A stretch of DNA of 64,000 bases from DATFVA01 sp963815785 (GCA_963815785.1 CAWFHZ010000007.1:310001-374000); one strand, 5' to 3'. Shown: positions 17,480-27,305, numbered from the stretch's first letter. Notes: generated by a model from the sequence alone, not told the origin. Numbers and translations are program-made.

Positions 17480-18085
17480 TTGAAATTCAGAATAGTTTAT
17501 TTATATATCCTTTTAGGTATAGGTGTAATTGTAACACTATTAATCCTTTCCGGGAAAAGTAATAACCAAAATACTGTTCCTGCCGGAAGTATTGCGGGTG
17601 AAGAAATGCCGAACGATGATGTTCATAAAGGTCTTCAAAATCCTGTAGGGGAAAATCCTTCAAAAAGTAATGTCTCTTCTGAAGTATTTCAAAAAATGGA
17701 AATGTTAAAAAAACAGGTTGAAGCAAATCCGAATGATACTTCGAAAATGAGAGAGTACGCCGATTTTATGACAGCAGCGCACAAACCGGAAGAAGCATTA
17801 TCCTATTATGAAAAAATTATTAAAATTGATCCTAAACGAAACGATATTCTTTTCAACCTTGCAATGGTATACTATGGAAAACAGAATTATGATAAAGCTG
17901 AAGAATATACCGCTCGTGTTTTAAAGAATGATAAGAACAATACGCAGGCTATGTACAACCTTGGTGCAATAGCTGCAAGCAGGGGAGATAAAGAGAGGGC
18001 AAAAGAAATCTGGAACAAACTTGTTTCTGATTATCCCGGAGATGAAGCCTCGCAGCTGGCAAAATCTTCTCTTGAGAAATTATAA
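17480..18085 (+). CDS. membrane-anchored TPR protein of the cytochrome operon
   Basis: A 201-residue protein with one N-terminal transmembrane helix (YLYILLGIGVIVTLLIL) and a periplasmic region holding about three tetratricopeptide repeats (PEEALSYYEKIIKIDP, YDKAEEYTARVLKNDK, KERAKEIWNKLVSDYP). The layout resembles CcmI/NrfG-type helpers that bring apocytochromes to heme-attachment enzymes, which would fit an operon making 66 c-type heme sites; this is inference. The start is TTG 17480, preceded by AGGAGG at the right distance; an upstream in-frame ATG at 17447 overlaps the previous gene and is less likely. Confidence 0.75.
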   Translation: MKFRIVYLYILLGIGVIVTLLILSGKSNNQNTVPAGSIAGEEMPNDDVHKGLQNPVGENPSKSNVSSEVFQKMEMLKKQVEANPNDTSKMREYADFMTAAHKPEEALSYYEKIIKIDPKRNDILFNLAMVYYGKQNYDKAEEYTARVLKNDKNNTQAMYNLGAIAASRGDKERAKEIWNKLVSDYPGDEASQLAKSSLEKL

Positions 18086-18116
18086 TTGAGTTTCCAATTT
18101 TTAAAAGTTGAGTGAG

Positions 18117-19454
18117 ATGGAAGTATTCATTGAAAATATTATTGCATATACACTGATTCTACTGGTCGTGTTTCTTGTTTTGTTCACCTATCTGAGTAAA
18201 TACAAAAACAGAACAAAAGTAACTAACTATAAAATCGAAAAAGCCAAACAACTGGGATTTTATGAACCAGTTTCACTCCATCCTGTAGTTGATCTTGAAA
18301 CTTGTATTGGAAGTGGAGCGTGTATTGCGGCTTGTCCGGAAAAAGATATACTTGGAATGGTGAGTGGTCAGGCAAGAACAATTAATGCTTCAAGGTGTGT
18401 GGGTCATGGAGCGTGTTTTCATGCCTGTCCGATGCAGGCAATCACCCTTAACATCGGAACGGAAAAAAGAGGAGTGGACCTTCCTCACGTCAGTCCTGAA
18501 TTTGAAACAAGTGTTCCGGGTATTTTCATTGCAGGTGAGCTTGGTGGAATGGGACTTATAAAAAATGCAGTTGAGCAGGGTAAGCAGGCAGTTGAGTACA
18601 TATCAAGAAAAATAAAAAATAATCATAAAGCGGAATATGATGTTACAATAATTGGCGCAGGTCCGGCGGGTATTGCAGCTACACTTACCGCGGTAAAAAA
18701 TGGATTGAAATATTTAACCCTTGAACAGAGCAGTCTGGGCGGTACAGTTTTTAGTTTTCCAAGAGCAAAAGTTGTAATGACATCTCCAATGGATTTACCG
18801 TTGTATGGTAAAGTTAAACTGAATGAGACATCCAAAACTGAATTATTAAGTTTATGGTTGAAAGCGATAGGCAAAAACAATATAAAGATAAATGAACAGG
18901 AAAAAGTTGTTAACATTGAAAAAACCGGGGACATTTTCCAGGTAGAAACTTCCAAAAAAGTTTACACAACTAAGACAGTTGTTCTATCAATAGGAAGAAG
19001 AGGTTCGCCAAGAAAACTTGGTGTTCCGGGAGAGAATAAAGAAAAAGTTGCTTACAGACTGCTTGAGCCTGAATTGATTCATAACAAAAAAGTGATTGTA
19101 GTTGGTGGCGGTGATTCAGCAATTGAAAATGCATTACTTTTAGCTGATGAAAATAATGAAGTTATATTATCTTATCGTAACAACTCTTTTTCCAGGTTGA
19201 AACCTAAAAATCTTGAAAGAATTCAAAGGGCAGTCAAAGATAGATCCGTTAAGCTTCTTTTGAGTTCTAATGTAAAAGAAATCAAAGATGATTCAGTTAT
19301 TATTTCTGTTGAAGGCAAAGAGAATTTCTTAACTGTTCCAAACGATCTTGTTTATATTTTTGCCGGTGGTGAACTTCCAACCAGTTTTCTTGAAAAGATT
19401 GGAATTTCAATCACTAAAAAATTTGGGGATGCGATTCTTAAGCATGAAAAATAA
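18117..19454 (+). CDS. membrane-tethered ferredoxin/FAD-dependent oxidoreductase
   Basis: A three-part protein: an N-terminal transmembrane helix (residues 8-25), a two-cluster ferredoxin domain (about 60-108) and a thioredoxin-reductase-like flavin domain with FAD motif IGAGPAGIAA and NAD(P)H motif VVGGGDSAIENA. The ferredoxin motifs are unusual: C63-x2-S66-x2-C69-x3-C73-P and C94-x2-H97-x2-C100-x3-C104-P, so the second cysteine of each is Ser or His. The CxxC redox pair of thioredoxin reductase is absent. It probably passes electrons between NAD(P)H and the membrane cytochrome system (inference). Starts at ATG 18117; an in-frame TTG at 18108 is possible. Confidence 0.8.
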   Translation: MEVFIENIIAYTLILLVVFLVLFTYLSKYKNRTKVTNYKIEKAKQLGFYEPVSLHPVVDLETCIGSGACIAACPEKDILGMVSGQARTINASRCVGHGACFHACPMQAITLNIGTEKRGVDLPHVSPEFETSVPGIFIAGELGGMGLIKNAVEQGKQAVEYISRKIKNNHKAEYDVTIIGAGPAGIAATLTAVKNGLKYLTLEQSSLGGTVFSFPRAKVVMTSPMDLPLYGKVKLNETSKTELLSLWLKAIGKNNIKINEQEKVVNIEKTGDIFQVETSKKVYTTKTVVLSIGRRGSPRKLGVPGENKEKVAYRLLEPELIHNKKVIVVGGGDSAIENALLLADENNEVILSYRNNSFSRLKPKNLERIQRAVKDRSVKLLLSSNVKEIKDDSVIISVEGKENFLTVPNDLVYIFAGGELPTSFLEKIGISITKKFGDAILKHEK

Positions 19455-19503
19455 TTAAATCGATTCATGTTAATATTTAATCATTTCACAGGTAAGATTT
19501 CTG

Positions 19504-21114
19504 TTGAGCGATTCAACGCTACGAAAAATATTACACTCGGTCTGTAAATTATTAGTGGTGTTTTTACTTTTCTATGCTCCACTATATGCACAAATATCAC
19601 CGGGTGATCTGACAAATGCACATGCAAAACTTGAAGGGATTAGTAACTGTACAAAATGTCACGTTTTGGGAGAACAGGTTCAGTCATCAAAGTGCCTGGA
19701 TTGTCATACAGAAATCAAAAAGTTAATAAATCAAAACCGTGGTTATCATTCAACCAGTGAAGTTAAGGGAAAAGACTGCTGGTCTTGCCATAGCGAACAT
19801 CACGGAAGAAAATTTAGAATAGTAAACTTTAACAGGAAAGAATTTGATCATTCAAAAGCAGGTTTTCAGTTAACCGGAAAACATTCAGAAATAAAATGCG
19901 AGGATTGTCATAAGCAGGTATTCATTCAAATGCATGAAGTTATTTCTAGAAAAAATACTCTGCTTGGTTTGGATCAGTCCTGTAAAAGCTGTCATGAAGA
20001 TGTTCATAAAGGGAGATTGGGTGATAAATGCGGTTCCTGTCATAATACAACCAGCTTTAATAAAATTGAAAATTTTGATCATTCAAAAGCTGCATTTAAA
20101 CTTACCGGGGCGCATGTTAATGTAGCTTGTGTTAAGTGTCATCCAAATGAAAATATTGATGGAAAAGCAACTCCTAAATTAAAAGGGATTGCATTTGCTT
20201 CTTGTGAAAATTGCCATAAAGATGTTCATAAAGGTAAGTTTGGAAATGACTGTCAAAGTTGTCATGTGACCTCAGGTTTTCATGTTATTAATCAAAAAGC
20301 GTTTGATCATAATAAGACAAATTATCCTTTGGTTGGAAAACACCAAAGCGTAAATTGTGCAAAATGCCACGGTAATGATCTTAATTCAAAACCACGGCAT
20401 CAAAATTGTGTGGATTGTCACTCAGATTATCATAATGGTGAATTTACATTCGAAGCCAAAGTTAAAGATTGTTCTAAATGTCATACAGTAAATGGATTCG
20501 AACCTTCCACTTTCACCATTGCAGAACATAATCAAATAGATTTTAAGTTAACAGGTTCGCACCTGGCAGTTCCGTGTAAATCCTGCCATTATAAAGTTGA
20601 TAAATGGCATTTCAGGCAAATTGGTGAAAAATGTATAGATTGTCATAAAAATGTACATGGGTCGGAAATAACTGAAAAATATATGCAGAATAATAATTGC
20701 TCAGGCTGTCACCTAACAGAGAATTGGATTACTATAAATTTTGATCATTCAAAAACAACTTTTCCTATTGCTGGTAAACATAAAGACATAAGTTGTGGAA
20801 AATGTCATTACAAAGAGGAAGAGTCCGGGGAAAAGGTATTCAGGTTTGTTACTTTAGATTCAAAATGTGAAAGTTGTCATAAAGATATTCATTATGGTCA
20901 ATTCAGTGAAAATGGAAATTCGAATTGTGGGCGCTGCCATACATCTGATAATTGGAAACCGGAAAAGTTTAATCATGAAAAAACAAGATTTTCCCTGGCC
21001 GGAGCTCATCAAAAGTTGGGCTGTGTAAAATGCCATCCAACAGTAAGCGAAAATAACAATCAGTTTATTAAATATAAATTAGAAGATTTTAAATGCGCAT
21101 CCTGTCATTCTTAA
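19504..21114 (+). CDS. 20-heme c-type cytochrome
   Basis: Exported multiheme cytochrome of 536 residues: a signal peptide (LLVVFLLFYAPLYAQ) followed by 20 CXXCH heme-attachment motifs, on average one per 26 residues. Between motifs there are repeated phrases such as FDHSKAAFKLTGAH, each with histidines that can serve as distal heme ligands. Predicted periplasmic or outer-membrane electron carrier. The start is TTG 19504; no ATG exists in the signal peptide region and the Shine-Dalgarno is weak. Its end overlaps the ATG of the next, larger cytochrome by 22 bases, so the two are translationally linked. The exact family is not recognised beyond doubled-CXXCH type. Confidence 0.9.
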   Translation: MSDSTLRKILHSVCKLLVVFLLFYAPLYAQISPGDLTNAHAKLEGISNCTKCHVLGEQVQSSKCLDCHTEIKKLINQNRGYHSTSEVKGKDCWSCHSEHHGRKFRIVNFNRKEFDHSKAGFQLTGKHSEIKCEDCHKQVFIQMHEVISRKNTLLGLDQSCKSCHEDVHKGRLGDKCGSCHNTTSFNKIENFDHSKAAFKLTGAHVNVACVKCHPNENIDGKATPKLKGIAFASCENCHKDVHKGKFGNDCQSCHVTSGFHVINQKAFDHNKTNYPLVGKHQSVNCAKCHGNDLNSKPRHQNCVDCHSDYHNGEFTFEAKVKDCSKCHTVNGFEPSTFTIAEHNQIDFKLTGSHLAVPCKSCHYKVDKWHFRQIGEKCIDCHKNVHGSEITEKYMQNNNCSGCHLTENWITINFDHSKTTFPIAGKHKDISCGKCHYKEEESGEKVFRFVTLDSKCESCHKDIHYGQFSENGNSNCGRCHTSDNWKPEKFNHEKTRFSLAGAHQKLGCVKCHPTVSENNNQFIKYKLEDFKCASCHS

Positions 21115-23114
21115 TACTACTTCTGGTTTCATCAACCGGGATTCTTGCGCAGTCTCCGCACGGGGATAAATTGGATATTGATTGTTCTTCCTGTCATCAG
21201 GCAAGTTCATGGAAGGTTAATCCGGATTCGGTAAAGTTTGATCATAGTACTACTGATTTCAGTTTGGTCGGTCAGCATAAAGAAGTAAATTGTAAATCCT
21301 GTCACGAGTCTCTTATTTTTTCAAAGGCAAAAGCTACTGAGGATTGTTTTTCCTGTCATAAAGATGTTCACCGCGGAACAGTTGGTTTTGATTGCCAGAG
21401 ATGTCATACACCGGAAACCTGGATTGTTAAAGATATAAATGTTGTGCATCAGGAAAGTAGATTTCCTTTGGTAGGAGCACATCGGCTTGCTGATTGTGAA
21501 CAATGCCATGCTGGTTATCAGGACCTGAATTTTCAGGTTCTTTCTGTCGACTGTTATTCCTGTCATAAGACAGATTATGATAATACAATGAATCCAAAGC
21601 ATTCTGATGCTGGTTTTTCTACAAACTGTGAAGAATGCCATGATGTTACAAGTATGGTTTGGTCGGCAACTAATTTTAACCACGATTTCTTCCCGTTAAC
21701 AGGCGGTCATAACATCGAATGTTCTGCCTGCCACGGACAGGGAGGTAACTTCACGGGACTTTCAACAGATTGTTATTCCTGCCACCGTGCTGATTTTGAA
21801 GCGACAACTGATCCCAATCATGTTACCGCAGGATTTTCGACAAACTGTGTTGACTGCCATACTATTAATGGCTGGTCTCCTGCAAACTTTGATCATAATC
21901 AAACGCAGTTCCCTCTTACAGGTTCTCATAAAACTGTTAACTGTTCGTCCTGCCATACACAGGGATATACCAATACCCCGATGGATTGTTATTCATGCCA
22001 TGTTAACGCATACAATGCTTCAACTAATCCTAATCATCAGGCTGCTGGTATTTCAACTGACTGCCAGACCTGCCATAATACGGATTCATTTGTTCCCTCA
22101 ACTTTTAATCATACGAACACTGGATTTGAACTAACAGGCAGGCATGTGAGTCTTGATTGTTCTTCCTGTCACCAGGGAAGTACTTCAAATGCGAATCCGG
22201 AATGTTACTCCTGTCATCAATCAGATTATAATGGAGCACCCGAACATGTTTCGCAGAATTATCCAACAAATTGCGAGATGTGCCATAATACAAATAGCTG
22301 GGGTGATACCAACTTTGATCATAATACAAGTGGATTTCCTCTAACAGGCGCACATCAAACTGTGAATTGCTCAGGTTGTCATCAAAATGGTTTTGCAGGA
22401 ACACCAACTGATTGTGTATCCTGTCATCAATCAAATTTTAATTCTACTACGAATCCTAATCATCAGGCGATTGGTATTACAACAGATTGTCAGACCTGTC
22501 ATACAACTAATCCCGGTTGGCAGCCGGCAACATTCCCGATTCATAGTAATTTTTATGAACTGATCGGAGCACACGCTAATATTACTGATTGTTCAACATG
22601 TCATAATGGTAATTATAACAATACTCCTAATCAATGTTATGATTGTCACGCTACAGATTATAATAATACAACTAACCCAAATCATCAGGCTGCAGGTTTT
22701 GGTACCGATTGTCAGACCTGTCATTCACAAGCTGCATGGCAGCCGGCAACCTTTGATCACGATGCGCAATTTTTCCCGATATATTCTGGTAAACATAATG
22801 GTAAATGGAATGATTGCAGTGATTGCCATACTGATCCGAATAATTTTATGGTCTTCTCCTGTATAACCTGTCATGAACACAATCAACAAGATACGGATGG
22901 GCAGCATCAGGATGTACAAGGTTATATATATCAGAGTGATGCTTGTTATGCATGCCATCCGACCGGAAATGCCGGGGGATCATTTAATCATGATTTATCC
23001 AATTTTCCATTAACTGGAGCTCATCTTACTGTTGATTGTTTAAGTTGCCATGTCGGTGGGTATTCAGTTCCACCTCCAACTAATTTGTCAGGATTGTCAT
23101 CAAACAGATTTTAA
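21093..23114 (+). CDS. giant multiheme cytochrome, N-terminal part (26 hemes; frameshifted)
   Basis: Starts with a signal peptide (SFLILLLVSSTGILAQ) and holds 26 CXXCH motifs before the frame leaves the repeat pattern at NLSGLSSNRF and stops at 23114. Removing one T from the TTT run at 23084-23086 restores PPPTNCQDCHQTDF, which matches the internal repeat (TPTDCVSCHQSNF), and joins this frame to the next one. The whole gene would be 21093-24507, 1137 residues with 46 hemes. The repeat unit is about 72 residues with three CXXCH and three extra histidines (NPNHQ, FDH, TGxH). Predicted long electron-conducting protein at the cell surface or in the periplasm. Confidence 0.88.
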   Translation: MRILSFLILLLVSSTGILAQSPHGDKLDIDCSSCHQASSWKVNPDSVKFDHSTTDFSLVGQHKEVNCKSCHESLIFSKAKATEDCFSCHKDVHRGTVGFDCQRCHTPETWIVKDINVVHQESRFPLVGAHRLADCEQCHAGYQDLNFQVLSVDCYSCHKTDYDNTMNPKHSDAGFSTNCEECHDVTSMVWSATNFNHDFFPLTGGHNIECSACHGQGGNFTGLSTDCYSCHRADFEATTDPNHVTAGFSTNCVDCHTINGWSPANFDHNQTQFPLTGSHKTVNCSSCHTQGYTNTPMDCYSCHVNAYNASTNPNHQAAGISTDCQTCHNTDSFVPSTFNHTNTGFELTGRHVSLDCSSCHQGSTSNANPECYSCHQSDYNGAPEHVSQNYPTNCEMCHNTNSWGDTNFDHNTSGFPLTGAHQTVNCSGCHQNGFAGTPTDCVSCHQSNFNSTTNPNHQAIGITTDCQTCHTTNPGWQPATFPIHSNFYELIGAHANITDCSTCHNGNYNNTPNQCYDCHATDYNNTTNPNHQAAGFGTDCQTCHSQAAWQPATFDHDAQFFPIYSGKHNGKWNDCSDCHTDPNNFMVFSCITCHEHNQQDTDGQHQDVQGYIYQSDACYACHPTGNAGGSFNHDLSNFPLTGAHLTVDCLSCHVGGYSVPPPTNLSGLSSNRF

Positions 23115-24507
23115 TAATACGACAAACCCGAACCATCAGTCTCTCGGAATTACTACCGATTGTGTATCTTGTCATACTACTAATCCGGGCTGGCAGCCTG
23201 CATTATTCCCGCAGCATAATCAATATTTTGAATTGTTAGGGCAGCACGCGAGTATAACAGATTGTAATTCCTGCCACAACGGAAATTACAATCTTACTTC
23301 TTCCGAATGTTTACAATGTCATCAGACTGATTACAACAATGCTGTAAATCCGAATCACGTTGCAGCAGGAATACCTACAACCTGTCAGGATTGTCATAAC
23401 GCAAATGGATGGACGCCATCAACGTTCAATCATTCAACTACAGGGTTTACACTGGATGGAGCTCATGCACCTTTGCAATGTTCATCGTGTCATCAGGGAA
23501 CTCTCACCGGTTTGAATCCTGATTGTGTATCCTGTCATCAAAATGATTATAACACTGCTGCAAATCCTAATCACGTTGCAGCCGGTATTCCTTCTACCTG
23601 TCAGGACTGTCATTCAACTACTGCCTGGATACCATCAACATTTAATCATACCACAACTGGGTTCCAGTTACTGGGTGTGCATGCTCAGATTCAATGTTCT
23701 GATTGTCACCAGGGAACGATTACCGGTTTGTCTCCAAACTGCGTGCCCTGTCATCAATCAGACTATAATTCAGCCCCTAACCATGTAGCACAAAATTATC
23801 CAACAAACTGCGATATGTGCCACAGTTTTACTGGATGGACTCCATCAACATTCGATCATAACAATACGAATTTTCCTCTAACCGGTGCTCATCTTCAGCT
23901 CCAATGTTCTGATTGTCATGCTTCAGGATTTACCGGTACACCTACAGCTTGCTTCGCCTGTCATGAAACAAATTATAACAATACTACAAATCCAAGTCAT
24001 ACGGCATTACAATTATCAACTGATTGCCAAACCTGCCATACGACTAATCCCGGCTGGGCGCCTGCACAATTCCCGAATCATGCAAATTATTTTCCATTCG
24101 TAGGTGCACATATTGCTATAAGCAATGATTGTAATGCATGCCACAATGGAGATTACAATAATACTCCTAATACTTGTTATGGTTGTCATTCTGATAATTT
24201 TAACTCAACCACAGATCCGCCGCATCAGACACTGAACTTCTCACATGATTGTTTGAATTGCCATACTCAGAATGGGTGGCAGCCGGCAAGTTTTGATCAT
24301 AGTTTTTATGCCCTTCACGGAAATCATAGTTCAATGGCTTGCAACGAATGTCATTCAGAACCTAACTATCAGCCGCAGTGCTTAAGCTGCCATATGAATG
24401 ATTTTCTAGAAGGACACGATCCGGGACATAGAACTGATTGTTGGAATTGTCATTCAACATCTCATTTTGGTGATGGATTTATGTTACGCGGAACAAAACG
24501 GGATTAA
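23087..24507 (+). CDS. giant multiheme cytochrome, C-terminal part (20 hemes; frameshifted)
   Basis: Continuation of the cytochrome from 21093 in the next frame. An open frame from an ATG at 23050 exists, but its first 12 residues (MSVGIQFHLQLI) are out of the repeat pattern, so coding in this frame begins at about 23087. It contains 20 CXXCH motifs and the same phrases (TNPNHVAAG, W-x-PSTFNH, LTGAH). The last motifs (CNECH, CLSCH, CWNCH) break the spacing and form a C-terminal cap ending FMLRGTKRD. No sorting domain or lipobox is present. The barrel gene begins 5 bases after the stop. Confidence 0.88.
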
Positions 24508-24511
24508 GTCC

Positions 24512-26134
24512 ATGACAAAGATGATTTATTACATATTGTTTTTTTCTTTGGTGATATCGGAATCTACTTTTAGTTCAACTTATGAAAAAGTTGAGAGGCA
24601 GGGAGTTGTTACTTATAATTCATCACAAAATGTTTATGTAAAATTTGAAAGTACAAATGGTATTATAGCAGGAGATACGCTGTATCAGAAATTAAGTAAT
24701 AAGCTTATTCCTGCTATGGTTGTTAAGTTTATTTCAGCCAAATCTGTTGCCGGAGAGTCAATTAATAATACCGAACTTAAAGTGGATGACAGATTATTTG
24801 CTGTAATTGAAAGAGAAATTCCCGACCCAGTTACGAATGAACCAAATACGCCGGAGGTAAGTATTCCTACTGCTACAGATGTTTCTGTAAATGCAATAAA
24901 TAATTCCTCACAAAGAGTAAAAAAGAGAGAATCGAATTTTAAAGGAAAATTTTCTGTCCAATCATATTCTAATATTTCTAACTCTCCTTTCTTTGCAGAT
25001 AACCAAAGATGGAGATACTCTTTCTCACTAAATGCAAATCATATTGGCGGAAGCGGTTTATCATTTTCAAATTATACAACGTTTGCATACCGTGCTGATC
25101 AATGGATAAATATTTCAGATAATTTCGGAAGAAGTCTGCGAATTTATGATTTTGCTCTGAACTATGAATTTACTAAAACAACGTCTCTCTGGCTGGGAAG
25201 ACACCTCAACAGAAAAATTTCAAACATAAGTTCTATTGATGGTATTCAGTTTGAAACAGGTATGAACAACAACTATGTCGGAGCTGTAGCAGGATCAAGA
25301 CCAAATTTTACAGACTTAGGATTTAATTTAAAACTATTTGAATATGGTGTATATTTAGGCAGAGATGATTCACTTAGTTCAGGATATATGAATAATACAC
25401 TTGCTTTCTTTGAACAAACAAACAACTTTAAAACTGACAGAAGGTTTCTATATTTCCAGCATTCCAATTCCCTTGTTCCGAACACTAATTTTTTCATCTC
25501 AAGTGAAATGGACTTATTCAAACAAATCAGTGGAGTAAAGAAAAACGAATTTCAATTAACAAGTGTTTTTGCATCCCTCAGGTATTCTCCTTCAAGAGTC
25601 ATTTCATTATCATTATCATATGATGCAAGGAAAAATGTTATTTATTATGAAACATTTAAAAATTTCATAGATAGTTTATTTGAAAATGAAACCCGCCAGG
25701 GATTTAATTTAAGAATGAACATAAGACCTCTGAAAAAGGTTTTTGTCGGATTAACCGGTGGGTACAGATATCAGAAAAATGATCTGAAACCCGCCCGTAA
25801 TTTCGGAGGATATTTAAGTTATTCTCAGATACCATTTGTTGAGATTACCCCTACGGTTTCCTATACAAAACTTATAACAAGTTACATTGAAGGAGGAGTT
25901 GCTGGGTTAAGACTTAGCAGAAGTCTTGGGAACTGGTTTGATATAGCCGTGTATTACAGAAATACACAATATAAGTTTTACAGTAATCTTGCATCATTAA
26001 AACAAAATTCATTTTCGGTAGATCTTTCCACTATACTATTTAACCCGGTATATCTATCTTTAAGTTATGAAGGTATTTTTGAGAATACCAACACATCGGG
26101 AAGAATACTTCTGGACCTCACAACGAGATTTTAA
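24512..26134 (+). CDS. outer-membrane beta-barrel partner of the multiheme cytochromes
   Basis: A 540-residue exported protein: signal peptide (MIYYILFFSLVISESTFS), a periplasmic SH3-like N-terminal segment (about 25-110), then a long series of alternating strands (for example FSVQSYSNISNSPF, RWRYSFSLNANHIGG, LSLSYEGIFENTNTSGRILLDL) that ends LTTRF with a terminal aromatic. This is the layout of an outer-membrane porin-like barrel. Being last in the operon with 20- and 46-heme cytochromes, it may hold a cytochrome across the outer membrane, as in porin-cytochrome conduits; that is inference and there is no sequence similarity I can name. An upstream in-frame start at 24467 would overlap the cytochrome and lacks support. 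Confidence 0.72.
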   Translation: MTKMIYYILFFSLVISESTFSSTYEKVERQGVVTYNSSQNVYVKFESTNGIIAGDTLYQKLSNKLIPAMVVKFISAKSVAGESINNTELKVDDRLFAVIEREIPDPVTNEPNTPEVSIPTATDVSVNAINNSSQRVKKRESNFKGKFSVQSYSNISNSPFFADNQRWRYSFSLNANHIGGSGLSFSNYTTFAYRADQWINISDNFGRSLRIYDFALNYEFTKTTSLWLGRHLNRKISNISSIDGIQFETGMNNNYVGAVAGSRPNFTDLGFNLKLFEYGVYLGRDDSLSSGYMNNTLAFFEQTNNFKTDRRFLYFQHSNSLVPNTNFFISSEMDLFKQISGVKKNEFQLTSVFASLRYSPSRVISLSLSYDARKNVIYYETFKNFIDSLFENETRQGFNLRMNIRPLKKVFVGLTGGYRYQKNDLKPARNFGGYLSYSQIPFVEITPTVSYTKLITSYIEGGVAGLRLSRSLGNWFDIAVYYRNTQYKFYSNLASLKQNSFSVDLSTILFNPVYLSLSYEGIFENTNTSGRILLDLTTRF

Positions 26135-26258
26135 TTTAAAATTCTAATATTGATGAATGTAATTCTGATCGTAAGTAATTAGGGTTTTTTGTTAGAAATA
26201 ATTTTATAACTTTCCTTTGATAAAATCTTTTCTTCCTGAAACAATGTTTTGATTAAAT

Positions 26259-27305
26259 ATGTTTGAATATGTTGGAGCATTACATATGCACTCAGTTTTT
26301 TCCGATGGTTCCGGAAAAGTTGAGGAGATAGCTAATTTTGCAAATGAAGTCGGACTGGATTTTATTGCTCTGACTGATCATAATACTTTGAGGGCGTTAA
26401 AAGAAGGATATGAAAAGTGGTACGGGAATACACTTTTGCTGGTAGGTTGTGAAATAAATGATAAAGAGAATAAAAATCATTATCTCGCTTTTAATATAGA
26501 TAAAACCTTTTCAACGAGAATCTCCGCAAAGGAATACGTAAGAAAAATTAAGGAAGCAGGAGGGATTGGATTCCTGGCACATCCGCACGAAAAAAGAACT
26601 CATATGGCAGAGCATCCTCCTTATCCTTGGACGGAGTGGGATACCGAGGATTTTACAGGTATTGAAATTTGGAACCATATGTCGGAGTGGATGGAAAATC
26701 TGACTGAAGAAAATAAATATAAATCTTTCCTGCACCCTCTCAAATCAATTGAGGCTCCTCCTAAAGAAACACTTAAAGTCTGGGATGAATTAAACCAGAA
26801 ACGAAAAGTGGTCGGTATAGGCGGAGTGGATGCACATGCCCATAAATATAACATTCTGGGTTTCGTTGAAGTTGAAATATTTCCCTATAAAGTTCTTTTT
26901 AAATCTATTCGAACGCACATTTTTACCGACGAAAAGATAAACAAAGATCTTTCAGCATTGGGAATTGAAAAAGCGAAGCAGCAAATTTACTCTGCCCTCG
27001 AAAAAGGTAATTGTTTTATTGCTAATGATTATCATGCAGATTCCAAAGGTTTTCAGTTTTTTGCAGAATCCGGAAAAGAAAAATATTTAATGGGGGATTC
27101 CCCCGGTTTTAAAGGAAATATGAAAATAAATGTAAAGTTACCTGTTGAAAAAGGCATAATTAAAATAATTCGAAATGGTAAATTGTATCTGGAAAAAGAA
27201 TGTAAAGAATTAGAAATAAAAATTAAATCCAAGGGTGTTTACAGAGTTGAAGTTTACCTTAACGGAAACGCCTGGATTTATTCAAATCCTATCAGAATTA
27301 TGTAG
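26259..27305 (+). CDS. PHP domain phosphoesterase-like protein
   Basis: A 348-residue protein with a PHP (polymerase and histidinol phosphatase) metal-dependent phosphoesterase domain. Motifs in order: HMHSVFSDGSG (residues 9-19), ALTDHNTL (about 37-44), CEINDKE (about 64-70), FLAHPHEKR (about 105-113), GGVDAHAH (about 187-194). The metal-binding His and Asp residues are all present. A C-terminal beta-rich domain (about 250-348) may bind a sugar or nucleotide. Substrate unknown; relatives hydrolyse 3',5'-nucleotides or histidinol phosphate. It stands alone after the cytochrome operon, 124 bases from the barrel gene. Confidence 0.8.
   Translation: MFEYVGALHMHSVFSDGSGKVEEIANFANEVGLDFIALTDHNTLRALKEGYEKWYGNTLLLVGCEINDKENKNHYLAFNIDKTFSTRISAKEYVRKIKEAGGIGFLAHPHEKRTHMAEHPPYPWTEWDTEDFTGIEIWNHMSEWMENLTEENKYKSFLHPLKSIEAPPKETLKVWDELNQKRKVVGIGGVDAHAHKYNILGFVEVEIFPYKVLFKSIRTHIFTDEKINKDLSALGIEKAKQQIYSALEKGNCFIANDYHADSKGFQFFAESGKEKYLMGDSPGFKGNMKINVKLPVEKGIIKIIRNGKLYLEKECKELEIKIKSKGVYRVEVYLNGNAWIYSNPIRIM

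Noticed and set aside
21321..22958. Several minus-strand and off-frame open frames inside the cytochrome genes
   Set aside because: They are shadows produced by the repeated codons; they lack ribosome-binding sites and domain content.
19600..24500. Dense repeats that at first glance look like a repeat array
   Set aside because: They are protein repeats encoding CXXCH heme motifs; spacing and sequence follow codons, so no CRISPR array is present.
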